Below are positions 46,757 through 57,989 of a DNA stretch of 64,000 nt, piece by piece. The stretch comes from Isoetes taiwanensis. Its lineage: Eukaryota > Streptophyta > Lycopodiopsida > Isoetales > Isoetaceae. The DNA lies in NCBI GenBank assembly GCA_021234155.1, contig JAJEKV010000006.1, forward strand, positions 11,373,317-11,437,316. The letters are read 5' to 3'. Every line of letters begins with the position of its first letter. The first letter of the stretch is position 1. The notes under the pieces are model-generated. The model did no database searches and was not told the DNA's origin. It saw only the letters and a list, made by a program, of their open reading frames with translations. Position numbers and translations under genes: made by a program.

Positions 46757-47257
46757 TTATGGAACTCCATGTAAGAAGGCATCAAGGCCATGCAGAGCAT
46801 CAGCAGGCCGTTGCCAACCACGCTCATTAGCAATATAGAGCCAATTCTCGGTAGTGTCCAAGGTGGCATTATCCTCCCAATCGGAGCGTCTGACAAATCG
46901 GGGATCCCACCGGAGATCCGTCGAGATCTGAGGCGGAGTCGACCCAGCGTGGCCATCCATGACCTTCGTCCAAAAGGGAAGACGCCAGTCAGAAGAGAGG
47001 AACCGTGGGCGTGGAGGGACTCCTAAGGAAGCATATGGAGAGGGAAGCATGCCCGTGTGCGTGGGTTGCAGTGCCATGTCCCGAAATGCTCGAACAAGAT
47101 TCTGATCAAGAGCAGGACACCAATGGTCCCATTCTGAAGTAGAGAGTAATTGATAGACAGGAGGATTGACCCAACCCGTGGGGATGGTCTTGCTTTCCAG
47201 AAGGCCAGAGGTCAATAATGACCCTTGTGGCGAGCGCACCTTGCCATGGTTGCACAA
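46757..47257 (-). pseudogene. Fragment of GT1-type extra ORF (C-terminal domain), open
   Basis: 166 open codons matching GT1 10400-10840: both have WVNPPVYQLLS/WVNPPVYTILS, TPPQISTDLRWDPRFVRRS and ENWLYIANERGW/KNWIYIPNARGW. Where GT1 has stops (near 10480 and 10633) this copy has sense codons (His and Trp). No gypsy pol or LTR of that family lies next to it, so it is a detached fragment. It is 3' truncated just after GLDAFLHGVP. Confidence 0.8.
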
Positions 47258-47519
47258 GTCCGACGGGTTTTTGGAAGGCGGTCTTCTAATTTAAATAAAA
47301 AATGAAGCCTCTATAAATAAATCAGAAACTCTTATATTTCTTGAAAAAGGAACTTAGCCTATTGGTAAAGGGGTTGGCTTGACCGTACAATATACCTCTA
47401 TTATTTTAAAAAAATAGTTGTTGTCTAAAGGAACAAAGTACAAGATATGCATATTATAACATACTTAAGGAAGGTTGGCATAGTGGTAAGGACCTAGGGT
47501 TGAAAATAGGAGGTCACGG
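47258..47519. other. Interval with two tRNA-like half motifs
   Basis: 'agcctattggtaaagg' (47349) and 'ttggcatagtggtaagg' (47474) resemble tRNA D-loop/A-box sequences, but no cloverleaf can be completed. No gene is supported. Confidence 0.3.
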
Positions 47520-47981
47520 GATGCGGGCGAAAAAAAAAAAAAAACTTTTTTTTTTTGGTCAACAGGCACGCGGTCAACCATCGTAAAAGGGATTTTAGGC
47601 ACTTTAAATTGAAACTAATGCTGCTTCTTCCCAAGTACGCCGATTTGGATTTTTAGCTCTATTTTTTATGCTAGAGGGTCGGCCAAAGGGTGTTCTAGAC
47701 TAATTAGGATGTTTCGGATGCAATGGAACAAAAGTTAGGAAGTTATGGCCTCTAGAATAAAGGGACCGCATTCTACCGAAAACTCAACATAACCTCATTT
47801 TAATATTTTGAATTTTTCTTCCTATCTAGCTCATTCCTCACATGCTTAGGCCAAAAATCATCCTACTTACGGATTTGGTGTAACTTCCTATATTGGAGGT
47901 CCCCTACTGTCTAAACGGTCTAACGAGTTAGACATGGCCAGTGCTATGATCTGGTCTACCAAGATCATGCTCTGATCCCAT
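47520..47981 (-). other. LTR-L internal leader and primer site (copy D)
   Basis: Related to 14620-14985 plus 25454-25568 (A/T-run, 'ggtcaac', 'agttatggcctct', 'atgatctggtctacc'). The minus strand reads TGGGATCAGAGCA at 47968-47980, an initiator-Met primer site with one change. It lacks the ORF and H3-like parts. Confidence 0.68.
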
Positions 47982-49743
47982 TGTGACGTTCCCTGAATCC
48001 ATATGATGCTCCCATCGTATAAATATGGGAAATTTCTCTCCCATGGCGACTCCATCACCACGGAAGGGCCCTCTGTCTGACTCGGACCACCTATGATGGC
48101 CAGATGTCCGGGTGAAGGACACGGAGGTGTCATTCGTCCCACGTCTTATATGGGAATCCTATATAGCAGAAGCATACATACATGTTAGCATCTGGAAACA
48201 ATACAAATAAATAATATGCCACCACGAAGGGTGATCCATCCATCATTACAGAATAACAACAGAGCACCAATACAACATAGGAAATACATCAGAAATAAGG
48301 ATTCTACCCCGGGCTCAGACTCAAGGATCAACTGACAGTCAAGGCCTCTGGATAATAATATACGGAATCATAACATTGGCATTGGCTGGCATAGAACAAT
48401 GGCTAGGTTAATCCACTCCATCTGCCCCTCTTGTGCACACTTTGCAGATAGGTTGAATCATGCTATGACGTGGTTATAGCCTTCCGGAGATGCAATCTTA
48501 TGGATTCACCTTATGGGACTACTCCACGTTACATCTCCCCGGGTTCGATGAGGCAGGGAAGGGATGAATCCCCTCCAGAATCACAATGGTTCCATGGGTG
48601 TGCTAGAGGATACGTGTCACTAGGTGCATACGCATCCGTACCCGACTTACCCCCCTAAAACTATGCACAAAGTCCATGACGTCCATATAGGCACGTATCC
48701 TGCGGCCCTATACCCAGCCCACACGTAGTGACCGACTATAAGTCTAGCACACTGTAGGAGCCCCAGTAGCCACGCTCAGCAAGGCTCCGCCCCCACTTCA
48801 CCAGGTGTGTCCGTTATTTGGTGTTGAACCACATCATATCATCCACAACCCCGTGGCCACTTGTGCACAAGCCGCATTTAATGGGATTTAAGGGATTCTA
48901 GCTAGAAGCATCATTAAATCTAGATAGCCTTTAGGTCGCTACTCCCCTTAATCCAATAGAACATAAGAGGAACGGAAAAAGAAAACAGCAATCAGATACA
49001 AACATCCATCATCATCATCATAAATAGATCATAGAATAGAATTTAATCATCCATCTACTCGAACAACGGTTAGAAGAATACAAGCTATGCTGAAACTAAC
49101 CGGTATCATAGCTATCTCTCTGGCACTCCATCCTTCTAGCTGGAACCAAGGTTGAACAGCAGCTCCTCCTCCACCAATCTCCCCCAATTCGAATTGGGAA
49201 AAATTGGGGTGGAAGCCCCAACTTGGGTGTCCCAAATTAGCAAGCCTGCCTTGCCCAATCGGGCAACCTTGACCACTTTATCTACATTTTTTGTCTAGAT
49301 GAATGTCCCAGAATATTCTATTCTACTTAATTATTTTTCTATATTTTGCTGCAGAAATAAGCATGGCAAAAACCAGCATATAGATCAACAACTCATGTTT
49401 TGTGGCAGCTAGAACATTAGCCAAGAAGGTAAATTTTGACAGATTACATAGACCTATTTGTGTGCAAATGGTTATGACAAGGAGGTGGATACATGGGCTA
49501 TTATCTCTATCCAAAATATCATTTGTTGGCAACTCTGGATTGGTTAATATTAACTATTTTAACCCCTTTTAATGTTAGTTAAGCCCTAAATTTGAATTAG
49601 GATTTAGGGTTAGGTTTTCAACTTAATAATTAATGATTAACATAGCTACCCTTAGCTTATGGATAATTAATGCACCATTAATTATTCATAGTGACGTGTC
49701 ATGTATTTATATCCAAAGGGATATAAATACGCAGAACATCACA
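47982..49743 (-). repeat. LTR-L copy D (1.76 kb, with a 260-bp insertion)
   Basis: TGTGACG...CATCACA. Longer than the copy at 25569 partly because of an insertion at 49268-49527 flanked by ggcaac on both sides. The distal part matches 1-384. No partner LTR lies in the window on the left; the element is truncated. Confidence 0.8.
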
Positions 49744-49744
49744 G

Positions 49745-51540
49745 CACGTGGCATTAGGATGGTGAGGCTAAAAAGCCATGCCCCTAGAGTTGCCCCTAGG
49801 ACCTAGACTTCTTAAGGCGGGATGAAATCTTGCCTATAAAGTGTGCATGTAAGGCAAAAGTTTCGCCCGACGGATGTGTGGTGAGTTGGTATAGGCCTAG
49901 TAATGCAAAAATAAATGCACATTTGAGCATGGGTTCGAACCTTGCCATTGTTATTTATATTTGGGATTTGGTTATTAGGGGTATACGATGATGATCCCCG
50001 ATATGGTAGAACTTAAAAAGCCTATACGTGTCCTCCACTTTGCTGCAGTAAGGCGATGGGATAAACTAGCTAATCTGTACAAGATTAGTCTAGTATGGAC
50101 TTTAAACAAAGCAATAAAAAATCAATGGAAATATGGCAGGTGGCACTAAGATGGTGAGGCTAAAAAGCCATGCCCTATGCCCCTTGGACCTAGACTTCGT
50201 AAGGAGGGATTAAAGCCTGCCTACAAAATGTGCATGTAAGCCAAAAATTTTGCCCAACAGATGCGTGGTGAGTTGGTATAGGTCTAGTAATGCCAGAAAT
50301 AAATGTACATTTGGTTATGGGTTCAAACCTTGCCAATGTTATTTATATTTGGGAGTTGGTTACTAGGGGTATAGGATGATGATCTGTCGACGTGGTAGAA
50401 CATAAAAAGCCTATACGTCTCCTCCACTTTGGCTGCCGCAAGGCAGTGGGATAAACTAGCTAGTCTGTACAAGATTAGTCTAGTATGGACCTTAAACAAA
50501 GTAATAAAAAAAATCAATGGGACTATGGCATGTGGCACTAGGATGGTGAGGCTAAAAAGCCATGCCCCTAGAGTTGCCCTAGGACCTAGACTTCTTAAGG
50601 CGGGATTAAATCATGCCTAAAAAATGTGCATGTAACCCAACGGATGTGTGATGAGTTAGTATAGGCCTAGCAATGCTAAAATAAATGTACATTTGTACAT
50701 GGGTTCAAACCTTGCCAATGTCATTTATATTTGGGAATTGGTTACTAGGGGTATAGGATGATGATCCTCCGACGTGGTAGACCTTAAAAAACCTATACGT
50801 TCCTCCACTTTGGCTGCCGCAAGGCGGTGGGATAAACAAGCTAGTCTAGTCTAGTATGAATGGGACTGTGGCACTACGATGGTGAGGCTAAAAAGCCATG
50901 CCCCTAGAGTTGCCTCTAGGACCTAGACTTTTTAAGGCGGGTTTAAATCCTGCTTACAAAGTATGCATGTAAGGAAAATGTTTTGCCCAACAGATGTGTG
51001 GTGAGTTGGTATAGGCTTAGTAATGCCAAAATTAATATACATTTGGTCATGGGTTCAAACCTTGTCAATGTTATTTATATTTGGGAGTTGGTTACTAGGG
51101 GTATACGATGATGATCCCTGACGTGTGGTAGAACTTAAAAGCCTATACGTGTCCTCCACTTTAGCTGCCGCAACGCGGTGGGATAAACTAGCTAGTTTGT
51201 ACAAGATTAGTCTAGTATGGATCTTAAACAAAGAAATCGGCAAAACAGATGTGTAGTGAGTTGGTATAGGCCTAGTAATGTCAAAATTAATGTACATTTG
51301 GTCATGGGTTCAAACCTTGTCAATGTTATCTATATTTGGGTGTTGGTTACTAGGGGTATACGATGATGATCCTTGACGTGGTAAAACTTAAAAAGCCTAT
51401 ACTTGGCTGACGTGGTAAAACTTAAAAAGCCTATACTTGGCTGACGCAAGGCGATGGGATAAACTAGCTAGTTTGTACAAGATTAATCTAGTATGCACCT
51501 TAAACAAAGTAATAAAAAATTAATGGGACTAATTGCGTAG
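49745..51540 (+). repeat. Tandem array of about 392-bp units with tRNA-like A/B boxes
   Basis: Units start at 'atggtgaggctaaaaagcc' at 49759, 50151, 50543 and 50879 (spacing 392, 392, 336), with a partial fifth from about 51237. Each contains TGGTGAGTTGGTATAGG (A-box-like) and, about 45 bp on, GGGTTCGAACC or GGGTTCAAACC (B-box-like). These fit RNA polymerase III internal promoters and suggest a tRNA-derived SINE module amplified in tandem. No acceptor stem or CCA-compatible fold is evident, so these are not tRNA genes. Confidence 0.75.
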
Positions 51541-51556
51541 GACAAACAACAAACTT

Positions 51557-51698
51557 ATCAATTAGGTAGAAACAACAGAAATCAAAATCAAATCTCAAAA
51601 TGGTAGCAGACATCAACAAGCAACAAGCAATTAGGTAGAAACAACAGAAATCAAAATCAAATCTCAAAATGGTAGCAGACATCAACAAGCAACAAGCA
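51557..51698 (+). repeat. Exact tandem duplication of about 70 bp
   Basis: The block beginning 'aattaggtagaaacaac' and ending 'caacaagcaacaagca' occurs twice in a row. Confidence 0.85.
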
Positions 51699-52481
51699 CA
51701 ACCTGTACGAAAAAAACTTCCACATCAACCTCTTAAACGAAACCAAAAGCAAGAAAAAGGCAAACAAAATCAAATGACATTACATAAACCTTTACAATAC
51801 AACAAAAAACAGCTACAATAATCTCATATCATGCGCTTCCAAAACTAAGAAATACTGGTGCCTTAAATGGAGGGGCATCATCTAAAGTATCTAAGCAACA
51901 TATGCTATTTCATAGACAATAAATTTCAATACAATTTTGCCCTAATACAAAGATAATTCAATTATCTTTTGCTATCCAATTACCTTGCCCTAATTTTCTT
52001 GCGTCTTTATTTTCTATGGCCTCTGACATGCCTTTTTGCTAGTTTTTTTTTTTTTTTTTTTTTGGAGTTAGCTTTAAAAGCTTGTGTGCATTTTGGTGCC
52101 ACAAAATAAATCCAATTAGTCCGAATTAAAAAGAGAAAAATAAACTAGCAAAATGGCAGGCTTGGGGCAAAGGGTGGGGAAAGAATGGCAAGGATAAAGG
52201 TATGAAGAAAGAGGAAAAGACAAACTTAAAACTTCCATGATTCTTTACAACTACAAGAATGGCATTTCTATAGAAGAAGTAATGATTTTATTGGAGAAAT
52301 AAACCATTATTGCAAGTTTAAGTCAATTTCCTTCGTTTTTGATAAATTTCCTTGCTGATCTGCAAGTGAAAGCATGAGCTTGAGGTATGAATATTACAAA
52401 TGACATACATTAATGAATGTCTAGATTACCTAAAAAGCGTCCTTAATTACTTTATCATTTAGAGCTATAAAATAAATAAGT
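51699..52481. other. Interval without supported gene
   Basis: AT-rich with a T-run of about 23 at 52043-52065, which could be a retroposon tail, but no TSD or body was found. Confidence 0.45.
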
Positions 52482-52672
52482 GCATCTGTGCCACATTTGC
52501 AGTAAACCCTGTTGTTCAAACCAGCTATGTTGTAAAAAAAGTAATGCATCTGTGCCACATTTGCAGTAAACTCAGTTGTTCAAACCAACTAAATTGTTAA
52601 GAAGAAGTAATGCATCTGTATCACATTTACAGTAAACCCAATTGTTCAAACTGCGCAGATTGTTCAGCTGCA
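52482..52672 (+). repeat. Three tandem copies of a 64-66-bp unit
   Basis: Units begin gcatctgtgccacatttgc at 52482 and 52546, and a diverged form at 52612. The third copy is the most diverged. Confidence 0.82.
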
Positions 52673-54055
52673 TAATTGATAATATCGTTCAAATGCAGAA
52701 TGAAAACATGTGCTCGTAGAAGGAGGAAAAGAAAGGGTCAATCCATATCTTGGTCGTTAGCTCATTAAAAAGCCAAAAATATGCATTTTGATCCCCATGC
52801 ACTTACAGATCTCTGACAATCATTAAAATTTGCAACATCACTGTGTGATGCTAATTTAAGCACCTGCGGAAATAAGGCCCCAGTTTCAATCTTCATTTAT
52901 GCATTTTTCTTTTTCCAACTTAGAGTGGGATAGTCTCCAAACAGACGTAAGAAGAACTTGAGATATTTGCTGCTTAGGGCAGTACTTCCTTTGAAAGCAG
53001 TCAAGGTTATTGCAATTTAACCCTTCCTAATTGCAATGCTTCTGCCTGGCATGCTGACATCATTCCACATTCCTCATTTGTAAGAAAAGGGTATGCTTCT
53101 CCAATAGTGCATATTATTGTAGGGTGAATAAATCTGAAGAGCTGCTACTCTCGTGATGACAGCTGTTACTATACATATACAAGTGTCCAAGTTAATTGCT
53201 GGCGTCCAAGTTGCAATTTTGCAAGAGTAGCATAGCATATATTTAAAAATGCCAGGGGGACCAGTTAAAATATTGATCGTTTAGGGCCTTAATACTAAAA
53301 CCTTTGAGCATTTGACCATTTAGAAACTCGACTCCTAGAACATGAATTCAAGATGTTTGCACACTTCTTTTAGCAAAGGAAGAAATAAATATGCGAGGAA
53401 GATTATACCAGTTCATATGCACATCCATCACGGTGTTTGTGTCTTCGTTCCCTCACTCCGAAGGGTGCAAATCTTGTCCAGATTCAAGCAGTTCTATGGA
53501 ATTTAACATAATATCTTGAGCAAAGATGAGTTTCATTGCTTGTCAACTAGAGCAGCATTAAACTAGTTGATGATCATCTCTGTACAAATACTGGCTCAGT
53601 GCCAAAAATATAGGAAAGAAAATATCTAGATCACTTGTTTGTATACACTGATAACACTATGCTTGGCTAATGATTAAAACATTATATGCTAGAACTCTCT
53701 CAATAGACTCAAATGTGATTGTACATCTGATGATCATTGATACTCAACAGGTTCGTCTATCAGAATGACGATGGGCCGCAATCTATGTGAAAACAATAAA
53801 AAACATAAGAAGCTTTACCATGAAAAATATATGTAGATAAGGAACAGACCTTGCACGAGGTGAGAGACATTCCATGAGCTTTACTTGAATTCAAAGTCTT
53901 ATCAATGCCTCCAAGTCGCGTTTAATTAAAGTGGGTCAGATCTCGACGTTTGGGACTCAGACTGAAAATGGAACTCATGCAAAAGAAAAAGGAAGTTGCC
54001 ATTGAATCATTATTAGATTTTTCCTTGATAAAATAAGAACAACATTTACATACGA
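52673..54055. other. Interval without supported gene
   Basis: No recognisable coding exons or repeats that I can defend. Confidence 0.45.
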
Positions 54056-54345
54056 CGGGGGTTGGTGGAGAAAGAAGAGTAGGAAGGAAGGGGAGACCGG
54101 AGAGAGGGAGGGGAAAGGCAAAGGAGCACGAGGAGGACAAAAGGGCAAAGGGGAGGGGCCGAGCAAATGGCGTGGGGAGGGGAAGGGAAGGAGGAGGGCA
54201 GGGGGGGGGGTCTCTCTGGGGGAAGGAGAGGAGGGGGAAGGGCAAAAGGGAGGGGGAGGGGAGGGGCGGGGCATAGGGAAGAGGAGGAGGGGCAAAGGGG
54301 TAGAGCAATGGGGCAAAGGGGGAGGAGGGAGGGGGGTTCCATGGC
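54056..54345 (+). repeat. 290-bp G-rich purine tract
   Basis: Almost uninterrupted A/G on the plus strand with many GGGG runs, the longest ten G near 54205. It could form G-quadruplexes or triplex DNA. Long Pro-rich reading frames on the opposite strand are by-products of this composition. Confidence 0.9.
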
Positions 54346-55609
54346 TAAACAACCATTCGAAAAAATAAAAAGATTAATTAGATAGCCTAAATAATATTAT
54401 TAATTAACTAATTAATTAGACAATAAATAATTAAACAATTTAGACAATGCTGAGAAGTTTTTTCTCACCTCAGGAGGCGAGAATGGGCACGATTCCTCCC
54501 TTCTGTGCTCCCCAAGCCTTCGGCAGAAGCCCCATGGGCGGATGGCCAAGGTAAGAAATGGGCACCAAATATTTCTTTTGTTGGGCGCTCATTGAACATT
54601 ATACAAAATAAAAATAAAACTCAAAGAATTAAACATTATAATCCTTCTCGACTACCGAGTCGAGAAGGCACCTTTTGCTATTTGTGAAGGCAATAGTGGT
54701 GGAAGCACAAACACTAGTGGCAGGCTTCAAAGTCATCTTTTGATCATGCATAAATTTCCAAGCTAACTATTCTAGGAAGAGCAGATCCATTAAATGTAGG
54801 CCCAATGCACAAAGGGAACTCTTCATCAGAGAGTAGCGACTCTGAGTTTGTGGCAGCTCCAGCCCCTGTTTTAATTCATCCTCCAATTTCTGAAAGCCCC
54901 CCAGCTCCTGTATTAGCACCTCCACGGCCCTGGACTGTGTGTTGGGTCTTCAAGAACTGCCCTGGATTGTTGAAACAAAGCAGAAAGGCCTATATGTTTT
55001 GTCCGATCAACAGCCCAGAGGAAGGTCTATATGTTTCTCTCGAGGATTAGAGCTCTGCCAATCTCACATAATCTTAAGCAGAAAGGTCTATATGTTTCTC
55101 TGGAGGATTAGAGCTCTCTGTAGTTCTCTGGAGGATTAGAGCTCGAAAAGCTTATATGTTTTGTCCGACCAGCGGCTGGACCCCTCAGGGAACGAACCCC
55201 TGCAAAAATCCCTGGGCAGGGACCGATTTCATGCCTTGCAGGACTGCGCCCAGCCTCCTACCGAACCTGGACCTGCACATAGAAAAAAACCCACCACTAC
55301 TGCCGGATCCAACCCTGTTACTACTGCCGGATTCGCTTGCTTCTACTGTCGGATTTACTTCTGCAATATACAAGTTGGAGAGGGTTTTTGTTTATCAGGT
55401 TTTTTGCTGATTCTGATTCGGCAAGAGCTCCAGAGTTGAATTAAATAGAGCTTCAAATTCGCAAGCACTTCATGTTGGGGAAGCTTCAGATGCAACACAC
55501 AGCTTCAGATCATGAAGCCTTGCCAGAAATACCTTGGTTTAGATTTAAAGACGGAATAAGTTTGAAATGACGCGATGCACATGGCTAGCAGAAGGAATGA
55601 GGGCCATAC
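54346..55609. other. Interval with short local repeats, no supported gene
   Basis: A phrase like 'ggtctatatgtttctct' plus 'ggaggattagagctc' recurs at about 54985, 55025, 55085 and 55120. A lone copy of the palindrome found at 56400-57000 occurs near 54645. Confidence 0.5.
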
Positions 55610-55729
55610 CTTCTAAAAAAGCTCCGGAATAGCCTTTAAGAAGCTCTGCCATTTTCTTTTGACGGATTCGTGGTTGCAGATCTGCCGGAAACCAGAGTGG
55701 TTTCTCCTTTCCAAGTGGTACAACAGGAT
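55610..55729 (-). other. Candidate coding exon, 120 nt, unrecognised
   Basis: Open, protein-like sequence (PVVPLGKEKPLWFPADLQP, then IRQKKMAELLKGYSGAFLE) sits between a plausible acceptor (TTTGTGTCGTAG, ending at 55730) and a good donor (AAG/GTATGG at 55609). 120 nt keeps frame. I could not find partner exons, and it may be a relic captured by a repeat. Confidence 0.3.
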
Positions 55730-56399
55730 CTACGACACAAAGGTGTGTACCAAATTTCAAAATTCAAATATTGGGGGGAGGAGGGAGGGGAGCAGGGTAT
55801 AAGAAACAATTAAATAAGTCTTGAAAGTGAGTCTGGAAAATAAGTCACGTAGAGTGAGTCTTGAAGTTGTCATAATATTTATATAGTGCATTATTAGTTG
55901 TAAGGGTAAGTGAGTTGATAGGGTAAACTATTTTTCAGTTGTTATAATGTGTATTATAGGTTACATGTGCATTAGGCATCACTCTTCACATAGCTAAATA
56001 TGAGCCCAATGGTGCCCTCTTCATACAGCTATATGGTCCATTAGAAAGGGGAGGGTCCATTAGATATGGTGTCCATTAGATTATACATGGGGCGGGTCTA
56101 TTTATCATATAAAATACATAGGAAATTTATGGGGAGGGTATTTTTTCATAGAAAATACATAGGATATTGTGTTTATTGAAAAATACATAGTAGAGGATAT
56201 TGTCTTATTAGAAAATACATAGTATATAGTGTCCCATTTGAAAAAAACTATCTTTGAATAAAGCTATAGGTAAACATTGACATATTAAAAAAAGGGAGAG
56301 GGTCTATTTTTTCATATATGTATACATAGAAAATGCATAGGATATGTTGTGTATTAGAACTGCGTTTTTTGATTCTCAGAACTGCGTTTCTCAACCTGA

Positions 56400-57000
56400 G
56401 GTGTCTTTCTCGACTCGCGAGTGGAGAAAGGCCCTCAAAACTGAGGCCCTCAAAACTGCATTTCTCGACCCTCAAAACTGCGTTTCTCGACCCTCAGAAC
56501 TGTGTTTTTCACCTTGAGCTGCCTTTCTCGACTCGTGAGTCACGAAAGACCCTCAGAACTGCATTTCTCAACCCTCAGAACTACGTTTTTCACCCTGAGC
56601 TGCCTTTCTCGACTCGAAGTCGAGAAAGGGCCTCAGAACTGCTTTCTCGATTCTTGGAACTGCATTTCTCACTCTGACCTGTCTTTTTCGACTCGCGAAT
56701 CGAGAAAGGCCCTCAGAAATATGTTTCTCGACCCTCAGAATCGCATTTTCACCTTGAGCTGCTTTTCTCGACTCGCGAGTTAAGAAAGGCCCTTAGAACT
56801 GCGTTTCTAAACCCTCAAAACTGCATTTTTCACCTTGAGTTGCTTTTTTCGACTCGTGAATCGAGAAAGGCCCTCAAAACTGGCTCAACTCTCGAGTCGA
56901 GAAAGGCCATCAGAGGTCTTTTTTTTTTTGGGCTCTAAGCTACATTTCTCGACTCGCGGGCCCTTCTCGACTCACGAGTCGAGAAAGGGCCTCAGACCTA
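56400..57000 (+). repeat. Palindromic minisatellite, about 80-bp period
   Basis: A core close to CTCGACTCGCGAGTCGAG, a perfect palindrome flanked by TTT/AAA arms, recurs at about 56404, 56524, 56605, 56683, 56763, 56846, 56890 and 56960. Each is separated by 'cctcagaactgcgtttctcgaccctcag'-type filler. Stray copies lie at 54645 and 57440. Reading frames across it are compositional artefacts. Confidence 0.85.
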
Positions 57001-57091
57001 CTTTCTTCAGAAAAGGCCCTTAGAACTGGTTGTTTTCTTATTTGTATTGTCTGTAGCATCACTTGCATTAACTTGATTTTGCCTTTTCCAG

Positions 57092-57189
57092 TACAGATCG
57101 CGAATAGAAAGGACATGATCAGGAGCCATGGAAAGACCCGTTCATTGAAGAAAGAGGACGAGAAGAGGTTGGTGACATGCATTGGTCAG
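57092..57189 (+). other. Weak candidate exon, 98 nt
   Basis: An acceptor-like pyrimidine stretch ending TTTTCCAG (57091) precedes an open, basic segment (ANRKDMIRSHGKTRSLKKED) that ends at a donor-like CAG/GTCAGC (57190). No partner exon is visible. Low confidence. Confidence 0.18.
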
Positions 57190-57199
57190 GTCAGCGTGT

Positions 57200-57985
57200 T
57201 CAGATTTCTATTCTCTTCAAGTTGTTGTCGTGGCTTGGAACACCTCGGACCTTGCTCTGCATGTTGTTCCCAATAGGTAGTCTGTGTGCGAAGATGATGT
57301 AATATTTGTGCCAGCCCGACTATCATGGCATCTTCAATCACTATAAAATACAATGTAATGAAATAAAACTCCATGGCAGATCAGCACTTTGTTTACAGAG
57401 AGATAGCATTTTCATTGGTTTTAGTTGTGCTCTTTATCTTCTCGACTCGCTAACCGAGAAAAATAGACCACTTAATTTTCCTTAACATTTTCTTTCTTAG
57501 AGGAAAACAGGCATCATCTAAAGCAATAATGCGCTTTAAAAGTTCCCCTCGTCCTTTTCCTGTAAAATAACAAGGTTGCAAAAAAAGTGAGAATGGCATG
57601 AGACCCACTTTAATTAAATGCGACTTCCCCATACTACAATGCACAACTTTACAAGTGAATTATAAACATGTCCTCTCTAGCAAGGAAGTAGTATAAAGCT
57701 AATGTAGACATTATACAACAACATTCAATATTATGCACTATAGTCACTTTTATACATTCTCATGCAAATTATGAAACATGGATACTCTGGGTTTCCTACG
57801 TTCATTTGTTTTCAACATTATCTGCAGTGTGATTTAAAGTCAGAATTTTCTAAACACTTGATGCTACAAGTGGAATAGAAGAATGGGTTTTGAAATTTTG
57901 TGATTGTTCCTTGATTCTCTTAATCCTTGCAAAAAAAATAAGTTACCAATGCATGATGTGCATCTAGTTTTTGAGCTATCATAGG
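57200..57985. other. Interval without supported gene
   Basis: Nothing recognised beyond one stray palindrome copy near 57440. Confidence 0.45.
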
Positions 57986-57989
57986 ATGC

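Noticed and set aside
49745-51540. CRISPR-like or tRNA-gene array
   Set aside because: Units are about 392 bp and nearly identical throughout, without spacers; tRNA-like boxes are present but no acceptor stem can be formed.
52035-52070. T-run as poly(A) tail of another minus-strand retroposon
   Set aside because: No matching TSD and no recognisable body to the right.
53922-54352. Three overlapping Pro/Ser-rich minus-strand reading frames over 95 codons
   Set aside because: They are the complement of the G-rich purine tract; all three frames are open because stop codons are rare in such composition.
56333-57023. Plus-strand reading frames repeating 'LSRLAS/PFSTRESRK'-like phrases
   Set aside because: They follow the minisatellite period and its palindrome; no start, splice or domain logic.
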